Translations under genes and position numbers: made by a program | Part shown: piece after piece, positions 8,320 through 16,986 of the stretch | Layout: each line of letters starts with the position of its first letter | Numbering within the stretch: position 1 is the stretch's first letter | Notes under the pieces: model-generated | Told to the model about the DNA's origin: nothing | Databases searched by the model: none | Seen by the model: the letters and a program-made list of their open reading frames with translations, nothing else | Assembly (NCBI GenBank): GCA_028822155.1 | Contig: JAPKEJ010000025.1 | Span: forward strand, 1 to 34,609 | Length of the DNA stretch: 34,609 bases | Reading direction: 5' to 3' | Source of the DNA: Porticoccaceae bacterium | GTDB taxonomy: Bacteria; Pseudomonadota; Gammaproteobacteria; Pseudomonadales; Porticoccaceae

Positions 8320-9555
8320 ATGAAAGAAAACAGCCAACTGGCAGGCCAACAAAGCATCGAAAGCGCCGAGTTATCCGATTTCCGTAGAGGCATTATTGAC
8401 TGGATCAAGCACAATACCCCTGCCGACCCAGGTTTTTTGCTACCCCAAACATTTATGGAGGTCGGTTCAGAGCAAGTTTTGGATTTCCTTCGCGAATGGC
8501 AACATAAGGTATGGTCTGCTGGTTATCTTGGCATGGCTTGGCCGAAACAGTATGGCGGTGGCGGCATGCCGCGCCTTTTTCAACAGATTGCCGATGAGGA
8601 GATGAAACGAGCCAGAGTTCCGATCTGCTTCAATGTAATCGGCCTCGGCTGGGCCGGACCACTGATTATCGACACAGGTACCGATTTTGAGAAGGAAGCG
8701 TACCTCAAAGGTATCCTGAGCGCCGAAGACATCTGGTGTCAGGGCTTTTCCGAGCCCAACCATGGCTCCGACCTGGGTAGTATTCAGACGCGTGCTGAGC
8801 GAGATGGTGATGAATATGTCATTAATGGCAGTAAAATTTGGACAACATTAGGCAACTATGCAAAATACATGATTTTATTGGCAAGAACCGATGCGCAAGC
8901 TGAGCGCAGATACAATGGTCTGTCGTTTTTTCTTGCCCCCATGGGTGCCAACGGCATTAGCACCTCCCCTATTCAAAAACTGACGGGTGAATACGGCTTC
9001 ACAGAAACCTTCTTTACCGATGCCCGTATTCCAGCCAGCTGCATAATGGGCGAAGAAGGTCACGGCTGGCGTATTGCCATGCACACCCTGCAATATGAAC
9101 GGGGCGCCGAGGCCGGTGCCGCAGGCGGTGTATCAATATTATCCATTGTGATGAATGACCTGCTCAAAATGGCTCAAGAAGTTGAGCGGGATGGTCAACC
9201 CCTTCTGCAAGACCCCATAACGCGAGACAATTTGGTCAAATTTTTAATTGAAGAGCAGGCGCTTTACCTAGGTGAGCGGCGTGTTGGGATTCCGGCGCTA
9301 TGCAGAGACTACCCTAACTCGCTGGCCCTGTCAGGCAAGTTGCGAGGCACGGAGTTTTTTCGTCGCATGCGCCAATATGCACTAACACTGCAAGGCACGC
9401 CGGGAGCTCTATACGTTGGTGATGACCAAGCTGTGGACGGCGGTTTCTGGCAGAGAGCCTATCTAAATAACTTTTCTACTACCATTGGTGGTGGTACCAG
9501 CCAAGTTCAAGCTAATATTGTCGGCGAGCATGTGCTTGGCCTGCCAAAGGATTAG
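8320..9555 (+). CDS. Acyl-CoA dehydrogenase, large-type subunit
   Basis: 411 residues. The acyl-CoA dehydrogenase fold is shown by CQGFSEPNHGSDLGSI (140-155, FAD/substrate loop), NGSKIWTT (169-176) and the C-terminal IGGGTSQVQANIVGEHVLGL. Glu260 in QYERG lies on the helix that carries the catalytic base in isovaleryl-CoA dehydrogenase and in the FadE26-type subunit of mycobacterial steroid side-chain dehydrogenases, so this is the likely catalytic subunit. It removes hydrogens from an acyl-CoA to give the 2-enoyl-CoA and passes electrons to ETF. The next gene, a small-type dehydrogenase, starts 8 bases after this stop, suggesting a heteromeric enzyme. Confidence 0.93.
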   Translation: MKENSQLAGQQSIESAELSDFRRGIIDWIKHNTPADPGFLLPQTFMEVGSEQVLDFLREWQHKVWSAGYLGMAWPKQYGGGGMPRLFQQIADEEMKRARVPICFNVIGLGWAGPLIIDTGTDFEKEAYLKGILSAEDIWCQGFSEPNHGSDLGSIQTRAERDGDEYVINGSKIWTTLGNYAKYMILLARTDAQAERRYNGLSFFLAPMGANGISTSPIQKLTGEYGFTETFFTDARIPASCIMGEEGHGWRIAMHTLQYERGAEAGAAGGVSILSIVMNDLLKMAQEVERDGQPLLQDPITRDNLVKFLIEEQALYLGERRVGIPALCRDYPNSLALSGKLRGTEFFRRMRQYALTLQGTPGALYVGDDQAVDGGFWQRAYLNNFSTTIGGGTSQVQANIVGEHVLGLPKD

Positions 9556-9563
9556 GGGACATA

Positions 9564-10697
9564 ATGATCAAAAGAACAGCAAATCTCGAAATATCTTTTA
9601 GTGACGAACAGGCCATGATCCTAGACAGCGCCAAAGATTTTTGTCGTGACAAATCCGATATAACCACCGTGCGGAGCCTTTTAAAGAGCGAAACCGGCTA
9701 CAAAAATGATGTCTGGGCAGAAATGATTGCCCTCGGATGGACTGGTCTAGCCCTACCCGAACAGTATGGCGGTTCAGGAATGGGCGTAGGAGCGACTATT
9801 CCGCTCGTTGAGAGCATGGGCCGGCATCTACTATGCACCCCGTTCATAACATCAACTATTGCCTCTCAGGCCATTCTGCGCGGCGGCACGGAGGATCAGA
9901 AAAGTCGCTGGCTACCAAGTATTGTTGAGGGCGCCATTGCCGCCATGGCAATGCTAGACAACGAAGACTGGGGGGCCACGGAAATCCGTTGCACCTTAAC
10001 GCCTAAAGATGGCGGTTTTGTCCTGGAAGGCAAAAAGCTACAGGTCAATGACGCCGCCAAGGCTGATCTTTTTCTAGTCTTAGCATCCTCTAACGGAGCA
10101 CCAACACTGGTTTTAGTTGAGGCAACGGCTTTACCTCAGGGCGCTATTAGCAACAATACCCTTGTCGATGAGACAAAGCGCGCGTCTAATGTCGATTTTA
10201 GTGGCGTCACCGTCAAGGCCGATGCCATATTGGCCAAGGGCTTCGAGGCCCTGCATGATGTACGTCTCATTGGCGCCCTATTGACCGCTACTGAAGCAAC
10301 AGGCACCGCCGCTGCCGCACTAGACACCTTGGTTGGCTATCTGACCACCCGCAAGCAGTTTGGCCGCCTTATCGGCTCTTATCAGGCCTTAAAGCACCCT
10401 ACAGTGGACATATTGTTACAAATGGACTCGGCACGAACACTTATCTACCATGCTGCCACCCTTATTAACGATGCAAGCCTAAACAAAGACACAGAAATCG
10501 CTTGCCGCATGGCCAAGGCACAGGCCACAGACGCCCTGCTATTTGCCGGTGACCGTTCGGTGCAATTCCATGGTGGTATGGGTTTCACCTACGACTGCGA
10601 CGCAATGCTCTACATTCGTCGTGCTCAGTGGGCACAGCACCAGTATGGCGATGCCCAACATCATCGTAAGTTACTTGCACCACTGCTGCTTGACTAA
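9564..10697 (+). CDS. Acyl-CoA dehydrogenase, small-type partner subunit
   Basis: 377 residues. N-terminal helices (EQAMILDSAKDFCRDK), GWTGLALPEQYGGSGMG (about 56-72) and the C-terminal RKQFGRLIGSYQALKH and QFHGGMGFTYDCDAM show the dehydrogenase fold. The usual SEP...GSD substrate loop is degenerate (DNEDWGATEIR). The helix that carries Glu in the partner reads LIGALLTATEATG with no Glu at that place, and Asp344 occupies the MCAD-type catalytic position. It therefore looks like the non-catalytic or FAD-sharing half of an alpha2beta2 enzyme with the preceding gene. AGGGG overlaps the end of that gene. No clear terminator follows on this strand. Confidence 0.9.
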   Translation: MIKRTANLEISFSDEQAMILDSAKDFCRDKSDITTVRSLLKSETGYKNDVWAEMIALGWTGLALPEQYGGSGMGVGATIPLVESMGRHLLCTPFITSTIASQAILRGGTEDQKSRWLPSIVEGAIAAMAMLDNEDWGATEIRCTLTPKDGGFVLEGKKLQVNDAAKADLFLVLASSNGAPTLVLVEATALPQGAISNNTLVDETKRASNVDFSGVTVKADAILAKGFEALHDVRLIGALLTATEATGTAAAALDTLVGYLTTRKQFGRLIGSYQALKHPTVDILLQMDSARTLIYHAATLINDASLNKDTEIACRMAKAQATDALLFAGDRSVQFHGGMGFTYDCDAMLYIRRAQWAQHQYGDAQHHRKLLAPLLLD

Positions 10698-10806
10698 AGA
10701 CGGTGAAAAGGCATTATAAATGTCATGAAAAGTTTTAGGCTCGGACTCTTCGCGCTGCTATTTTTTGGCCAAGCCTAACAGCCTGATTTTCGCTGCCTTA
10801 AAACGC

Positions 10807-10829
10807 AAAAACCTTCCCAGGGGGAAGGT
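10807..10829 (-). terminator. Rho-independent terminator of the minus-strand dehydrogenase pair
   Basis: ACCTTCCC (10811-10818) and GGGAAGGT (10822-10829) form a perfect 8-pair stem with a 3-base loop. On the minus strand it is followed by TTTTTGCGTTTT. It sits 87 bases past the stop of the gene at 10916, in the convergent gap between the two dehydrogenase pairs. Confidence 0.8.
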
Positions 10830-10915
10830 CATATTGCGCAAGCCTATCTTTTTGTAACCACAGGCCGCCAATAAAAATAACATTGGGTTAACCCCTACAA
10901 TGACTGGTGTTACGG

Positions 10916-12073
10916 TTAGACTGAGTAGCTTAACTGATTGAACTTCTTCTGATGAAAATCACCATCGCCAAACGTAGTATTAATCATCATCAGCCGCTTA
11001 ACATAGTGGCCAATATTGAGCTCGTCAGTCATACCAATTCCACCGTGCAACTGAATAGCTTCTTCGCCGATGGTTTTACCATAACGTGCCACTGTCGCCT
11101 TTAAAGCGTGCACGGTTTTAGCCAATGCCTCTACGTCGGTTTCGCCCTCCGCAACACTTTTTGATTCGCAAAGCCCACGATAAAGCATCGATTTGGTCTG
11201 CTCACAGGCCATAAAGGTATCTACCATGCGGTGCTGCAATACTTGAAATGAGCTAATGGGGGTACCAAACTGTTGACGTGTCTTGGTGTAGTCTACGGTC
11301 AGAGTGTTAAGTGTGGCCATGATGCCCAATGCTTCTGCAGACAAACCAATTAAGATTTGCGGCATGACTTGATCAACAAGGTCCATACCCTCACCTGCTG
11401 TATGCAGTAGCTGGCTCTCAGCAACCTTGACATCGCTAAACGTTACAGTCGCAGCGCTCTGCCCATCCATCATTTTGTAAGCTTTAACGTCAACCCCCGG
11501 GGACTCAGCATCAACCAAAAATAGGCTAATACCACTATGATCAAACTGCTCGCCACTGGTGCGGGCACTGACAATAAACTTGTTGGCGGTGCCGCCATTA
11601 GCAACAACGGTTTTCACGCCATTGAGCGTATAGCCGCTGTCATTTTCAGTTGCGGTGGTTGTGATATCAGTCATTTCAAAGCGTGATTGGGGCTCTACAT
11701 AGGCAAAAGAACCTAAGCAGCTGCCATCAATAATACTTGGAATGACTTGTTCTTTGAGGTCTGTGTTCGTCGAAGCTGATACCAGCCCACCAAACACCAC
11801 CACGGTGGACGCATAGGGCTCAACGACTATGCCTTTACCTAGTTCTTCCATCACTACAGCTATGTCAACAGCGTTGCCGCCAAAGCCGCCGTACTCTTCT
11901 GCGAAAGGGACTGACAACCAGCCAAGCTCGGCAAACATCGTCCAAAACTCACGACTAATACCAGCGTCTGATCCGATAATGCCGCGGCGAGTGTCAAAGT
12001 CATACTGTTCACGAACAAAGCGCGAAACACTGTCTTTGATCATAGTTTGTTCTTCGGAAAACTCAAAATTCAT
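10916..12073 (-). CDS. Acyl-CoA dehydrogenase, small-type partner subunit (pair 2)
   Basis: 385 residues. FSEEQTMIKDSVSRFVRE at the N-terminus, GWLSVPFAEEYGGFGG (about 51-66), TRQQFGTPISSFQVLQHRM and LHGGIGMTDELNIGHYVKRL near the end are dehydrogenase motifs. The mid-protein helix reads QILIGLSAEALG, without the Glu seen in the partner, but Glu351 in GMTDE falls at the MCAD-type base position. The gene starts 44 bases after the large-type gene with GGAG upstream, so the two are probably one transcript and one heteromeric enzyme, as in the FadE28/FadE29-like family. The exact substrate is unknown. Confidence 0.92.
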   Translation of the reverse strand: MNFEFSEEQTMIKDSVSRFVREQYDFDTRRGIIGSDAGISREFWTMFAELGWLSVPFAEEYGGFGGNAVDIAVVMEELGKGIVVEPYASTVVVFGGLVSASTNTDLKEQVIPSIIDGSCLGSFAYVEPQSRFEMTDITTTATENDSGYTLNGVKTVVANGGTANKFIVSARTSGEQFDHSGISLFLVDAESPGVDVKAYKMMDGQSAATVTFSDVKVAESQLLHTAGEGMDLVDQVMPQILIGLSAEALGIMATLNTLTVDYTKTRQQFGTPISSFQVLQHRMVDTFMACEQTKSMLYRGLCESKSVAEGETDVEALAKTVHALKATVARYGKTIGEEAIQLHGGIGMTDELNIGHYVKRLMMINTTFGDGDFHQKKFNQLSYSV

Positions 12074-12117
12074 CTGTATAAACTCCTGAAATCTTTTTAG
12101 GGCCGTTAGTAGCCGCT

Positions 12118-13302
12118 TTATAGGCCGAGAACGGCTTTGGCAATCACATTGCGCTGCACTTCGTTAGAACCACCATAAATAGTTGCTGCGCGGCCGTACA
12201 TGTATTTGCCTCGAGCTTCTGCGGCAAAATCATGACCAAGCTCATCGCTGCTAAGCTCACTGGGCAATGCACCACCATAATTGGCAGCCAGTTGCAGTTG
12301 CAGTTCGTGAATGGCCTGGCTAATTTCAGTACCTTTAATTTTCAATAGTGAAGACTCAGGTCCCGGCATGCCACCAGCAGCCATAGAAGCAAATACGCGT
12401 AGTTCAGTGTATTCCAGCGCCATAAGCTCCATTTCAATGTCTGACATGCGCATTTGGAAGACCGGGTCTTCTATCATAGGCTTGCCACCATTAATTTCAG
12501 CTGCTGCGCGTTGCTTAAGACCTTCAAGCATACGCTTAGAGTCAGCCACTTCGGCCATACCAGTGCGCTCATGGGCTAATAAGGCCTTGGCATAGGTCCA
12601 ACCCTTATCTTGCTCACCAATAAGATTTTCTGTCGGCACGGAAACGTCTTCAAAGAGCACCTCGTTTAAGCTGTGCTTGCCATCGATAGTAACAATAGGC
12701 TTAACAGTAATGCCCGGGGTTTTCATGTCGATCAACAAAAAGCTAATGCCCTCTTGGCGCCGAATACCCTTGGAGGTACGCACCAAACAAAATATCCAAT
12801 CGGCATACTGGGCAAATGTTGTCCAAATTTTACGACCATTAACAATGTAGTTGTCGCCGGCATAATCTGCGCTAGTGCTGAGTGCAGCCAAATCTGAGCC
12901 GGCACCTGGTTCTGAGTAGCCCTGACACCACCAGTCGTCGCTGTTCAAGATACTCGGTAAAAACCGTGCTTTTTGCTCTTCCGTACCAAAGGTATAGATA
13001 ACCGGTGCTACCATTTTCAAACCAAAGGGCACTACATCTGGAATACCCGCTAGGCCACGCTCGGTTTCATAAATAAATTTCTGTGTAGCTGACCAGTCAG
13101 TACCGCCATACTCTTTGGGCCAACCTGGTGCTATCCAACCCTTGGCGTACAACTTCTTCTGCCAGCTAACAATGGCACTCTTGTAGTCAGTTCCTGGACT
13201 ACCACTCAGTTGTGCCGCGACAGTTGCGTCATACTCTGTTGCAAAAAACTCTCGAACTTCACCCCGAAATGCAATGTCTTTTGCTGAAAATTTAATATCC
13301 AA
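12118..13302 (-). CDS. Acyl-CoA dehydrogenase, large-type subunit (pair 2)
   Basis: 394 residues. WCQGYSEPGAGSDLAAL (125-141), NGRKIWTTFAQYADW (155-169), EVLFEDVSVP, and the C-terminal ATIYGGSNEVQRNVIAKAVLGL define the fold. Glu245 in LAHERTG is at the helix position of the catalytic base in isovaleryl-CoA/FadE26-type enzymes. The start codon is TTG, supported by AGGAG about 8 bases upstream and by the conserved DIKF opening right after it. It leads the minus-strand pair and converges on the plus-strand pair. The two large proteins are clearly different in sequence, so this is not a recent duplication. Confidence 0.93.
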   Translation of the reverse strand: MDIKFSAKDIAFRGEVREFFATEYDATVAAQLSGSPGTDYKSAIVSWQKKLYAKGWIAPGWPKEYGGTDWSATQKFIYETERGLAGIPDVVPFGLKMVAPVIYTFGTEEQKARFLPSILNSDDWWCQGYSEPGAGSDLAALSTSADYAGDNYIVNGRKIWTTFAQYADWIFCLVRTSKGIRRQEGISFLLIDMKTPGITVKPIVTIDGKHSLNEVLFEDVSVPTENLIGEQDKGWTYAKALLAHERTGMAEVADSKRMLEGLKQRAAAEINGGKPMIEDPVFQMRMSDIEMELMALEYTELRVFASMAAGGMPGPESSLLKIKGTEISQAIHELQLQLAANYGGALPSELSSDELGHDFAAEARGKYMYGRAATIYGGSNEVQRNVIAKAVLGL

Positions 13303-13635
13303 TTTGTTAGCTCCTGTGATATGAATGCGCCACTCAACATGGCATCCTATAAATGCTTAAAGGCACTGTAGGTTATGGCAGTTATCGCGTCAATACAGCG
13401 CGCCGCCTATAAAAGCGTCCAGCCGGTCATGTTATTAAGATAATACGACGTTCCAGATTTTCAGTTGGGGAGTATTCAACCCCGAGCCTACCTTGGGGAA
13501 TGCGTTGATGTCTAAAAAAGTGTTCCACTCGGTTTTCCATCCCGACTAAAATTAGTCCAGTAAACTAGTATTGCAGCCTACACCACTCGATCACACAATT
13601 TATATAAGCGTTGCAAAATCTAGCCACTTCACTGA
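13303..13635. other. Intergenic region between the ligase and dehydrogenase pair 2
   Basis: 333 bases. It holds the candidate dehydrogenase promoter (13365-13393) and a hairpin at 13480-13498 (CCCCGAG with CTTGGGG, 5-base loop) without a T run. A weak AGTG/CACT hairpin followed by TTTTT on the minus strand near 13514-13527 might end the ligase transcript. No coding signal was seen. Confidence 0.5.
13365..13393 (-). promoter_or_regulatory. Candidate promoter of dehydrogenase pair 2
   Basis: On the minus strand TTGACG (13393-13388), a 17-base spacer and TACAGT (13370-13365) match sigma-70 spacing and lie about 63 bases before the TTG start. Box matches are moderate. Confidence 0.45.
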
Positions 13636-15153
13636 TTAGCCAGCATAGGCCACTTTGAGTCGTTGCTTAAATACTTTTCCGCTTTCTTCTCTAGGCAAAC
13701 TTTCATGTAAATCGAGTTGTCGGGGATATTTAAAACGTGATATTTTTCCATCAAGAAACGCATGCACTTGCTGCAAGCTTAGCGAATGGCCCACTTGACA
13801 GGCCACTGCGGCAACGACTTTTTCACCAAACTCTTTATCGGCTATGCCAAATACGGCGCAGTCCAATATCTGTGGCATTTCGATCATAGCGGCCTCAATT
13901 TCAGCTGGAAATATATTCGCGCCACCTGAAATGATCATGTCTTTTTTGCGGTCATTGATATACAAATACCCCTGCTCATCAACATATCCAATGTCTCCAA
14001 CCGTGCTATGACCCTGGTAGCGCTCGTCTGATTCGTTTTCAGCCGAATTGGTATAAGCAAAATCTCCGAACATGGGTAAGTAAACATAAATTGAACCAGA
14101 CTCACCCACGGCAAGTTCGTTTTTATCATCGTCTAATATTTTTATAGATCCTCCAGGTAATATTTTACCCACCGAGCCAGGTTTGTTGATCGCTTCTTCT
14201 GATGAAATCAATGTCATAAAGCCTATTTCACTAGCGCCATACGACTCATAAAATATCGGGCCAAACCAATCTATCATGGCACGCTTGACATCAGCTGGCC
14301 AAGCAGAACCGGATGAAATCCCAAACTTAAGAGAAGAGATGTTGTATTTTTCTTTTACCTCTTTTGGTAGCTTTAACAAACGTATCATCATCGTGGGGAC
14401 TATGTAGGTATGGGTGATTTTGTAACGCTCGATGTCAGCTAAAAACTTCTCAGCCTCAAATTTTGGTTCAATATACATATCGGCGTCTCTAGCAGCGATA
14501 CAGCACAAGGACAATGCATTTGGTGCGCTGTGATAAATCGGTGCTGAGATGTAAAAACGGTCATCTTTTTCCAGCTTCAAGAGCGTCCGGGCCAGCCCTT
14601 CATAGACGCCATAGGGATCGGACTGGGACTGACTCACCTGTCGCCGAATACCTTTAGGACGTCCTGTACTGCCTGAGGTGTAAGAAAAAATGCCCCTAAA
14701 AGGCTTGATTTCTGTTGAGATCGGATTGGCGTGTTCAAGTAAGGTTGTCATATCCTCACATCGACTTTCTAGAACAGTTTTCTCTTGTTTTTGAATATTG
14801 TAACTAACAAGGATATTTTCAGGCGTAGGGTAAACTAATATACATACTCGGTCAGACAACTCATTCATTGCCGCGCTGACAAGGTCGGCATGGGCTATTA
14901 AGACGGAGGCGCGCGAGTCTGTCAGGATATGTTGTAGCTCTGAGCCAGTCGCGTGCCAATTGAGCGGTACGAAGCTAATCTCCAGATATCTGCAGGCTTC
15001 AATTAGCTCGAACTGCCTTACATCATTACGCAACAATATGGCAATGACGCCACCGGCTTGCAGACCTTTAGAGCGAAGTACAGTAGCTAGCTTTTTGACA
15101 TTGTTATCAAATTCTTCACGACCAATTTTACTGTTATTAAAAAATATATTCAT
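13636..15153 (-). CDS. AMP-forming acyl-CoA ligase (ANL superfamily)
   Basis: 505 residues. The P-loop YTSGSTGRPKG is at 158-168, the acyl-binding motif YESYGASEIG near 308, GDIGYVDEQGYLYINDRKKD and GGANIFPAEIEAAM at the hinge and C-terminal lid, and the catalytic Lys493 in SGKVFKQ. It activates a carboxylate with ATP and CoA. There is no membrane segment. The specificity could be fatty, terpenoid or steroid side-chain acid. It lies downstream of the aldehyde dehydrogenase on the same strand, which would supply the acid. The ribosome site is weak and the start codon sits in an inverted repeat (15151-15198). Confidence 0.92.
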   Translation of the reverse strand: MNIFFNNSKIGREEFDNNVKKLATVLRSKGLQAGGVIAILLRNDVRQFELIEACRYLEISFVPLNWHATGSELQHILTDSRASVLIAHADLVSAAMNELSDRVCILVYPTPENILVSYNIQKQEKTVLESRCEDMTTLLEHANPISTEIKPFRGIFSYTSGSTGRPKGIRRQVSQSQSDPYGVYEGLARTLLKLEKDDRFYISAPIYHSAPNALSLCCIAARDADMYIEPKFEAEKFLADIERYKITHTYIVPTMMIRLLKLPKEVKEKYNISSLKFGISSGSAWPADVKRAMIDWFGPIFYESYGASEIGFMTLISSEEAINKPGSVGKILPGGSIKILDDDKNELAVGESGSIYVYLPMFGDFAYTNSAENESDERYQGHSTVGDIGYVDEQGYLYINDRKKDMIISGGANIFPAEIEAAMIEMPQILDCAVFGIADKEFGEKVVAAVACQVGHSLSLQQVHAFLDGKISRFKYPRQLDLHESLPREESGKVFKQRLKVAYAG

Positions 15154-15595
15154 AGCTATAATACTCTAGATGAAAAATGAAAAACCCTGGTAGCTATGAA
15201 AAAAGATGGCAAACATGCTGTGGATTCTATATAAAACCGCGCTTGTCTTACTTTGTCGCTAGACCTGCAACGGTGTTGGCCGGCTTAGGTCTGCATTAGT
15301 GATATACAGTTTTTGTAGCTTCGGTATCCCCTAAAGTTATCAAGAAATGTAGATATTCTTGGCCCGTTAATTCCGCGAGGGCCAGCCCAAATGCTTCTGC
15401 GCCGCTTTCAAAGCATTGCTCTAATTTCGATTTTTCGCTGCTCTCACTACTCATAATTTTTAGCCTTTTCCACGTTAGATATGCCCTCGTCTGCCGCGAG
15501 CACGGTTTCCTTTAAGATACTGGTAACATCTATTACTAAGGTTGGTGGCCGCGCACTTCGGTGATGAAGTGACCTTTGCAAGCCTTCCTGTCTGT
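15154..15595. other. Intergenic region between the aldehyde dehydrogenase and the ligase
   Basis: 442 bases. It contains the 52-codon ORF described separately (15296-15454), an inverted repeat CATAGCTA/TAGCTATG at 15151-15158 and 15191-15198 covering the ligase start, and AT-rich TTTTATATAG that could be a ligase -10 region. A small CACTTC/GAAGTG hairpin near 15560 has no T run. Confidence 0.5.
15296..15454 (-). CDS. Small hypothetical protein, 52 residues
   Basis: ATG at 15454, stop at 15296. The protein begins MSSESSEKSKLEQCFESGAE and continues with AFGLALAELTGQEYLHFLIT; it is acidic, Ser-rich at the N-terminus and amphipathic afterwards. GGAAAAGG lies about 9 bases upstream, a usable ribosome site. 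It lies between the aldehyde dehydrogenase and ligase genes on the same strand, 141 bases past the former. I recognise no family. It could be a small accessory protein or a chance ORF. Confidence 0.35.
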   Translation of the reverse strand: MSSESSEKSKLEQCFESGAEAFGLALAELTGQEYLHFLITLGDTEATKTVYH

Positions 15596-16915
15596 CTACA
15601 TAACCAGCACTGATCTCTGATGAGATAATTCTGTAAAGCCATGCTTGCCGTGGTACGCGCCGATACCGCTGCCGTTCACACCACCAAAAGGTAATGCCGG
15701 TACGTTAAAATGCACGGCGCAATCATTGACAGTCACACCGCCCGAGGATGTTTTACTTAATATCATTTCTATAAAGTCATCATCTTTGGTAAATATGTAA
15801 AGAGCCAATGGTTTGGGCTGTTGTTGAATGCTTGAAACGGCCTCATCTACGTGATTATAAGTAAAGATATTGAGTATAGGTCCAAACGTTTCTTCTCCCA
15901 TGATTTTGGCGTTGGTGGGTACGTCTGTCATGATTGTGGGATGAATTGAGCGCAATTCAGTGTCAGCTTGACCGCCGAAAACGATATTGGCCCCCTTTTC
16001 TCTGGCATCGTCAATATAACTTTTCACACGATCAAAGTTACGCTCATCAATCATTTTGCCATTTACGTCTGGGTTGAGCTTCCCATCCTTATAATACAAT
16101 GACTGGAAAGTGCCTTGCACTATGGCCATGAACTCTGATGCCATTTCTTGTGGAACCCAAATATTTTCCGGGCACAGGCATACCTGACCATGGTTGATGT
16201 TGCGCATCACCGCAATTTTTTCGGCCGCATCTCGTAGGTCGGCTGTACGATCAATAATAACCGGGTTTTTCCCACCTAACTCAAGCGTGACAGACGCCAG
16301 ATGCTTGGCCGCCGCGGTCATGACAATTTTTCCAACCGCTGGGCTGCCGGTAAAGAAGACATGGTCGATGGGCAGTTCTAGCATTTCGTTGGCGAGGGCG
16401 ACGCCCCCTTCAAAAGCGGCTACATCTTTTTCATCAAATACATCACGAATAATGTCCGCCGCAAGTTTGCTGATATTAGGTGCCAATTCGTTTGGTTTAA
16501 TCATGGCGCAGTTACCCGCAGCTATGATGGACACTAGAGGTGCGAAAAGCAGAGCGAAAGGAAAATTCCAGGGGCTAAATAAGAGAACGATACCTCGCCC
16601 TTCAGTAATGATTCGTGCGCGGCTATCAGCCAAGGGGGTTGAGTCGACCTCAACGGGTGCCATCCAATTGGCCAATTCTGCGACACAGTGTTCAATCTCA
16701 CCATAGGTTATTAACAATTCAGCTTCTGCTGTCTCCGCATCTCGCCGCAAGTCAACGTGAAGCGCTTGTATGACGTCTTGTTTCCGCGACTGAATTACCT
16801 GCTTTAAACGTTGCAGCTTGTCGATTCTTTGTTTGGCGCTCGATGCTTTATTAACCCATTTTTGTTGGGATTGTATTTCGAATACAGATTGAATATTGCT
16901 TGATAATTTAGTCAT
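15596..16915 (-). CDS. Aldehyde dehydrogenase (ALDH3-like / coniferyl-type)
   Basis: 439 residues, short for the ALDH superfamily and typical of class-3 / coniferyl aldehyde dehydrogenases. Asn117 in SPWNFP, Glu212 in LELGGKNP and the nucleophile Cys246 in GQVCLCPEN are all present, as is the late PFGGVNGSGIGAYHG. It oxidises an aldehyde to the acid with NAD(P), matching the downstream CoA ligase. The start at 16915 has GAGGGA about 8 bases upstream. The first 33 bases of the gene are duplicated 46 bases upstream (16929-16961), creating a second out-of-frame ATG. A probable remnant of a PQQ alcohol dehydrogenase lies just upstream, so an alcohol-aldehyde-acid route may once have been encoded here. 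Confidence 0.92.
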   Translation of the reverse strand: MTKLSSNIQSVFEIQSQQKWVNKASSAKQRIDKLQRLKQVIQSRKQDVIQALHVDLRRDAETAEAELLITYGEIEHCVAELANWMAPVEVDSTPLADSRARIITEGRGIVLLFSPWNFPFALLFAPLVSIIAAGNCAMIKPNELAPNISKLAADIIRDVFDEKDVAAFEGGVALANEMLELPIDHVFFTGSPAVGKIVMTAAAKHLASVTLELGGKNPVIIDRTADLRDAAEKIAVMRNINHGQVCLCPENIWVPQEMASEFMAIVQGTFQSLYYKDGKLNPDVNGKMIDERNFDRVKSYIDDAREKGANIVFGGQADTELRSIHPTIMTDVPTNAKIMGEETFGPILNIFTYNHVDEAVSSIQQQPKPLALYIFTKDDDFIEMILSKTSSGGVTVNDCAVHFNVPALPFGGVNGSGIGAYHGKHGFTELSHQRSVLVM

Positions 16916-16961
16916 ATTTAATTCCCTCTACAGATTGAATATTGCTTGATAATTTAGTCAT
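16883..16961 (-). repeat. 33-base direct duplication of the aldehyde dehydrogenase start
   Basis: The 33 bases at 16883-16915 (codons 1-11) recur identically at 16929-16961, offset 46 bases. Between them lie 13 bases holding the ribosome site of the real gene. The upstream copy opens a 17-codon reading frame (16961-16908) whose stop TAA overlaps codons 2-3 of the real gene. Confidence 0.9.
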
Positions 16962-16986
16962 TTAAGCACTGCACACTACTTGGCCG

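Noticed and set aside
10698..10806. Plus-strand terminator after dehydrogenase pair 1
   Set aside because: A 7-base TTAGGCT/AGCCTAA repeat has a loop of more than 30 bases and no T run after it.
13514..13527. Terminator for the ligase transcript
   Set aside because: Stem of only four pairs before the T run; too weak to list as a feature.
16194..16706. 170-codon ORF antisense to the aldehyde dehydrogenase
   Set aside because: Shadow of a gene with intact catalytic motifs; no ribosome site or family resemblance.
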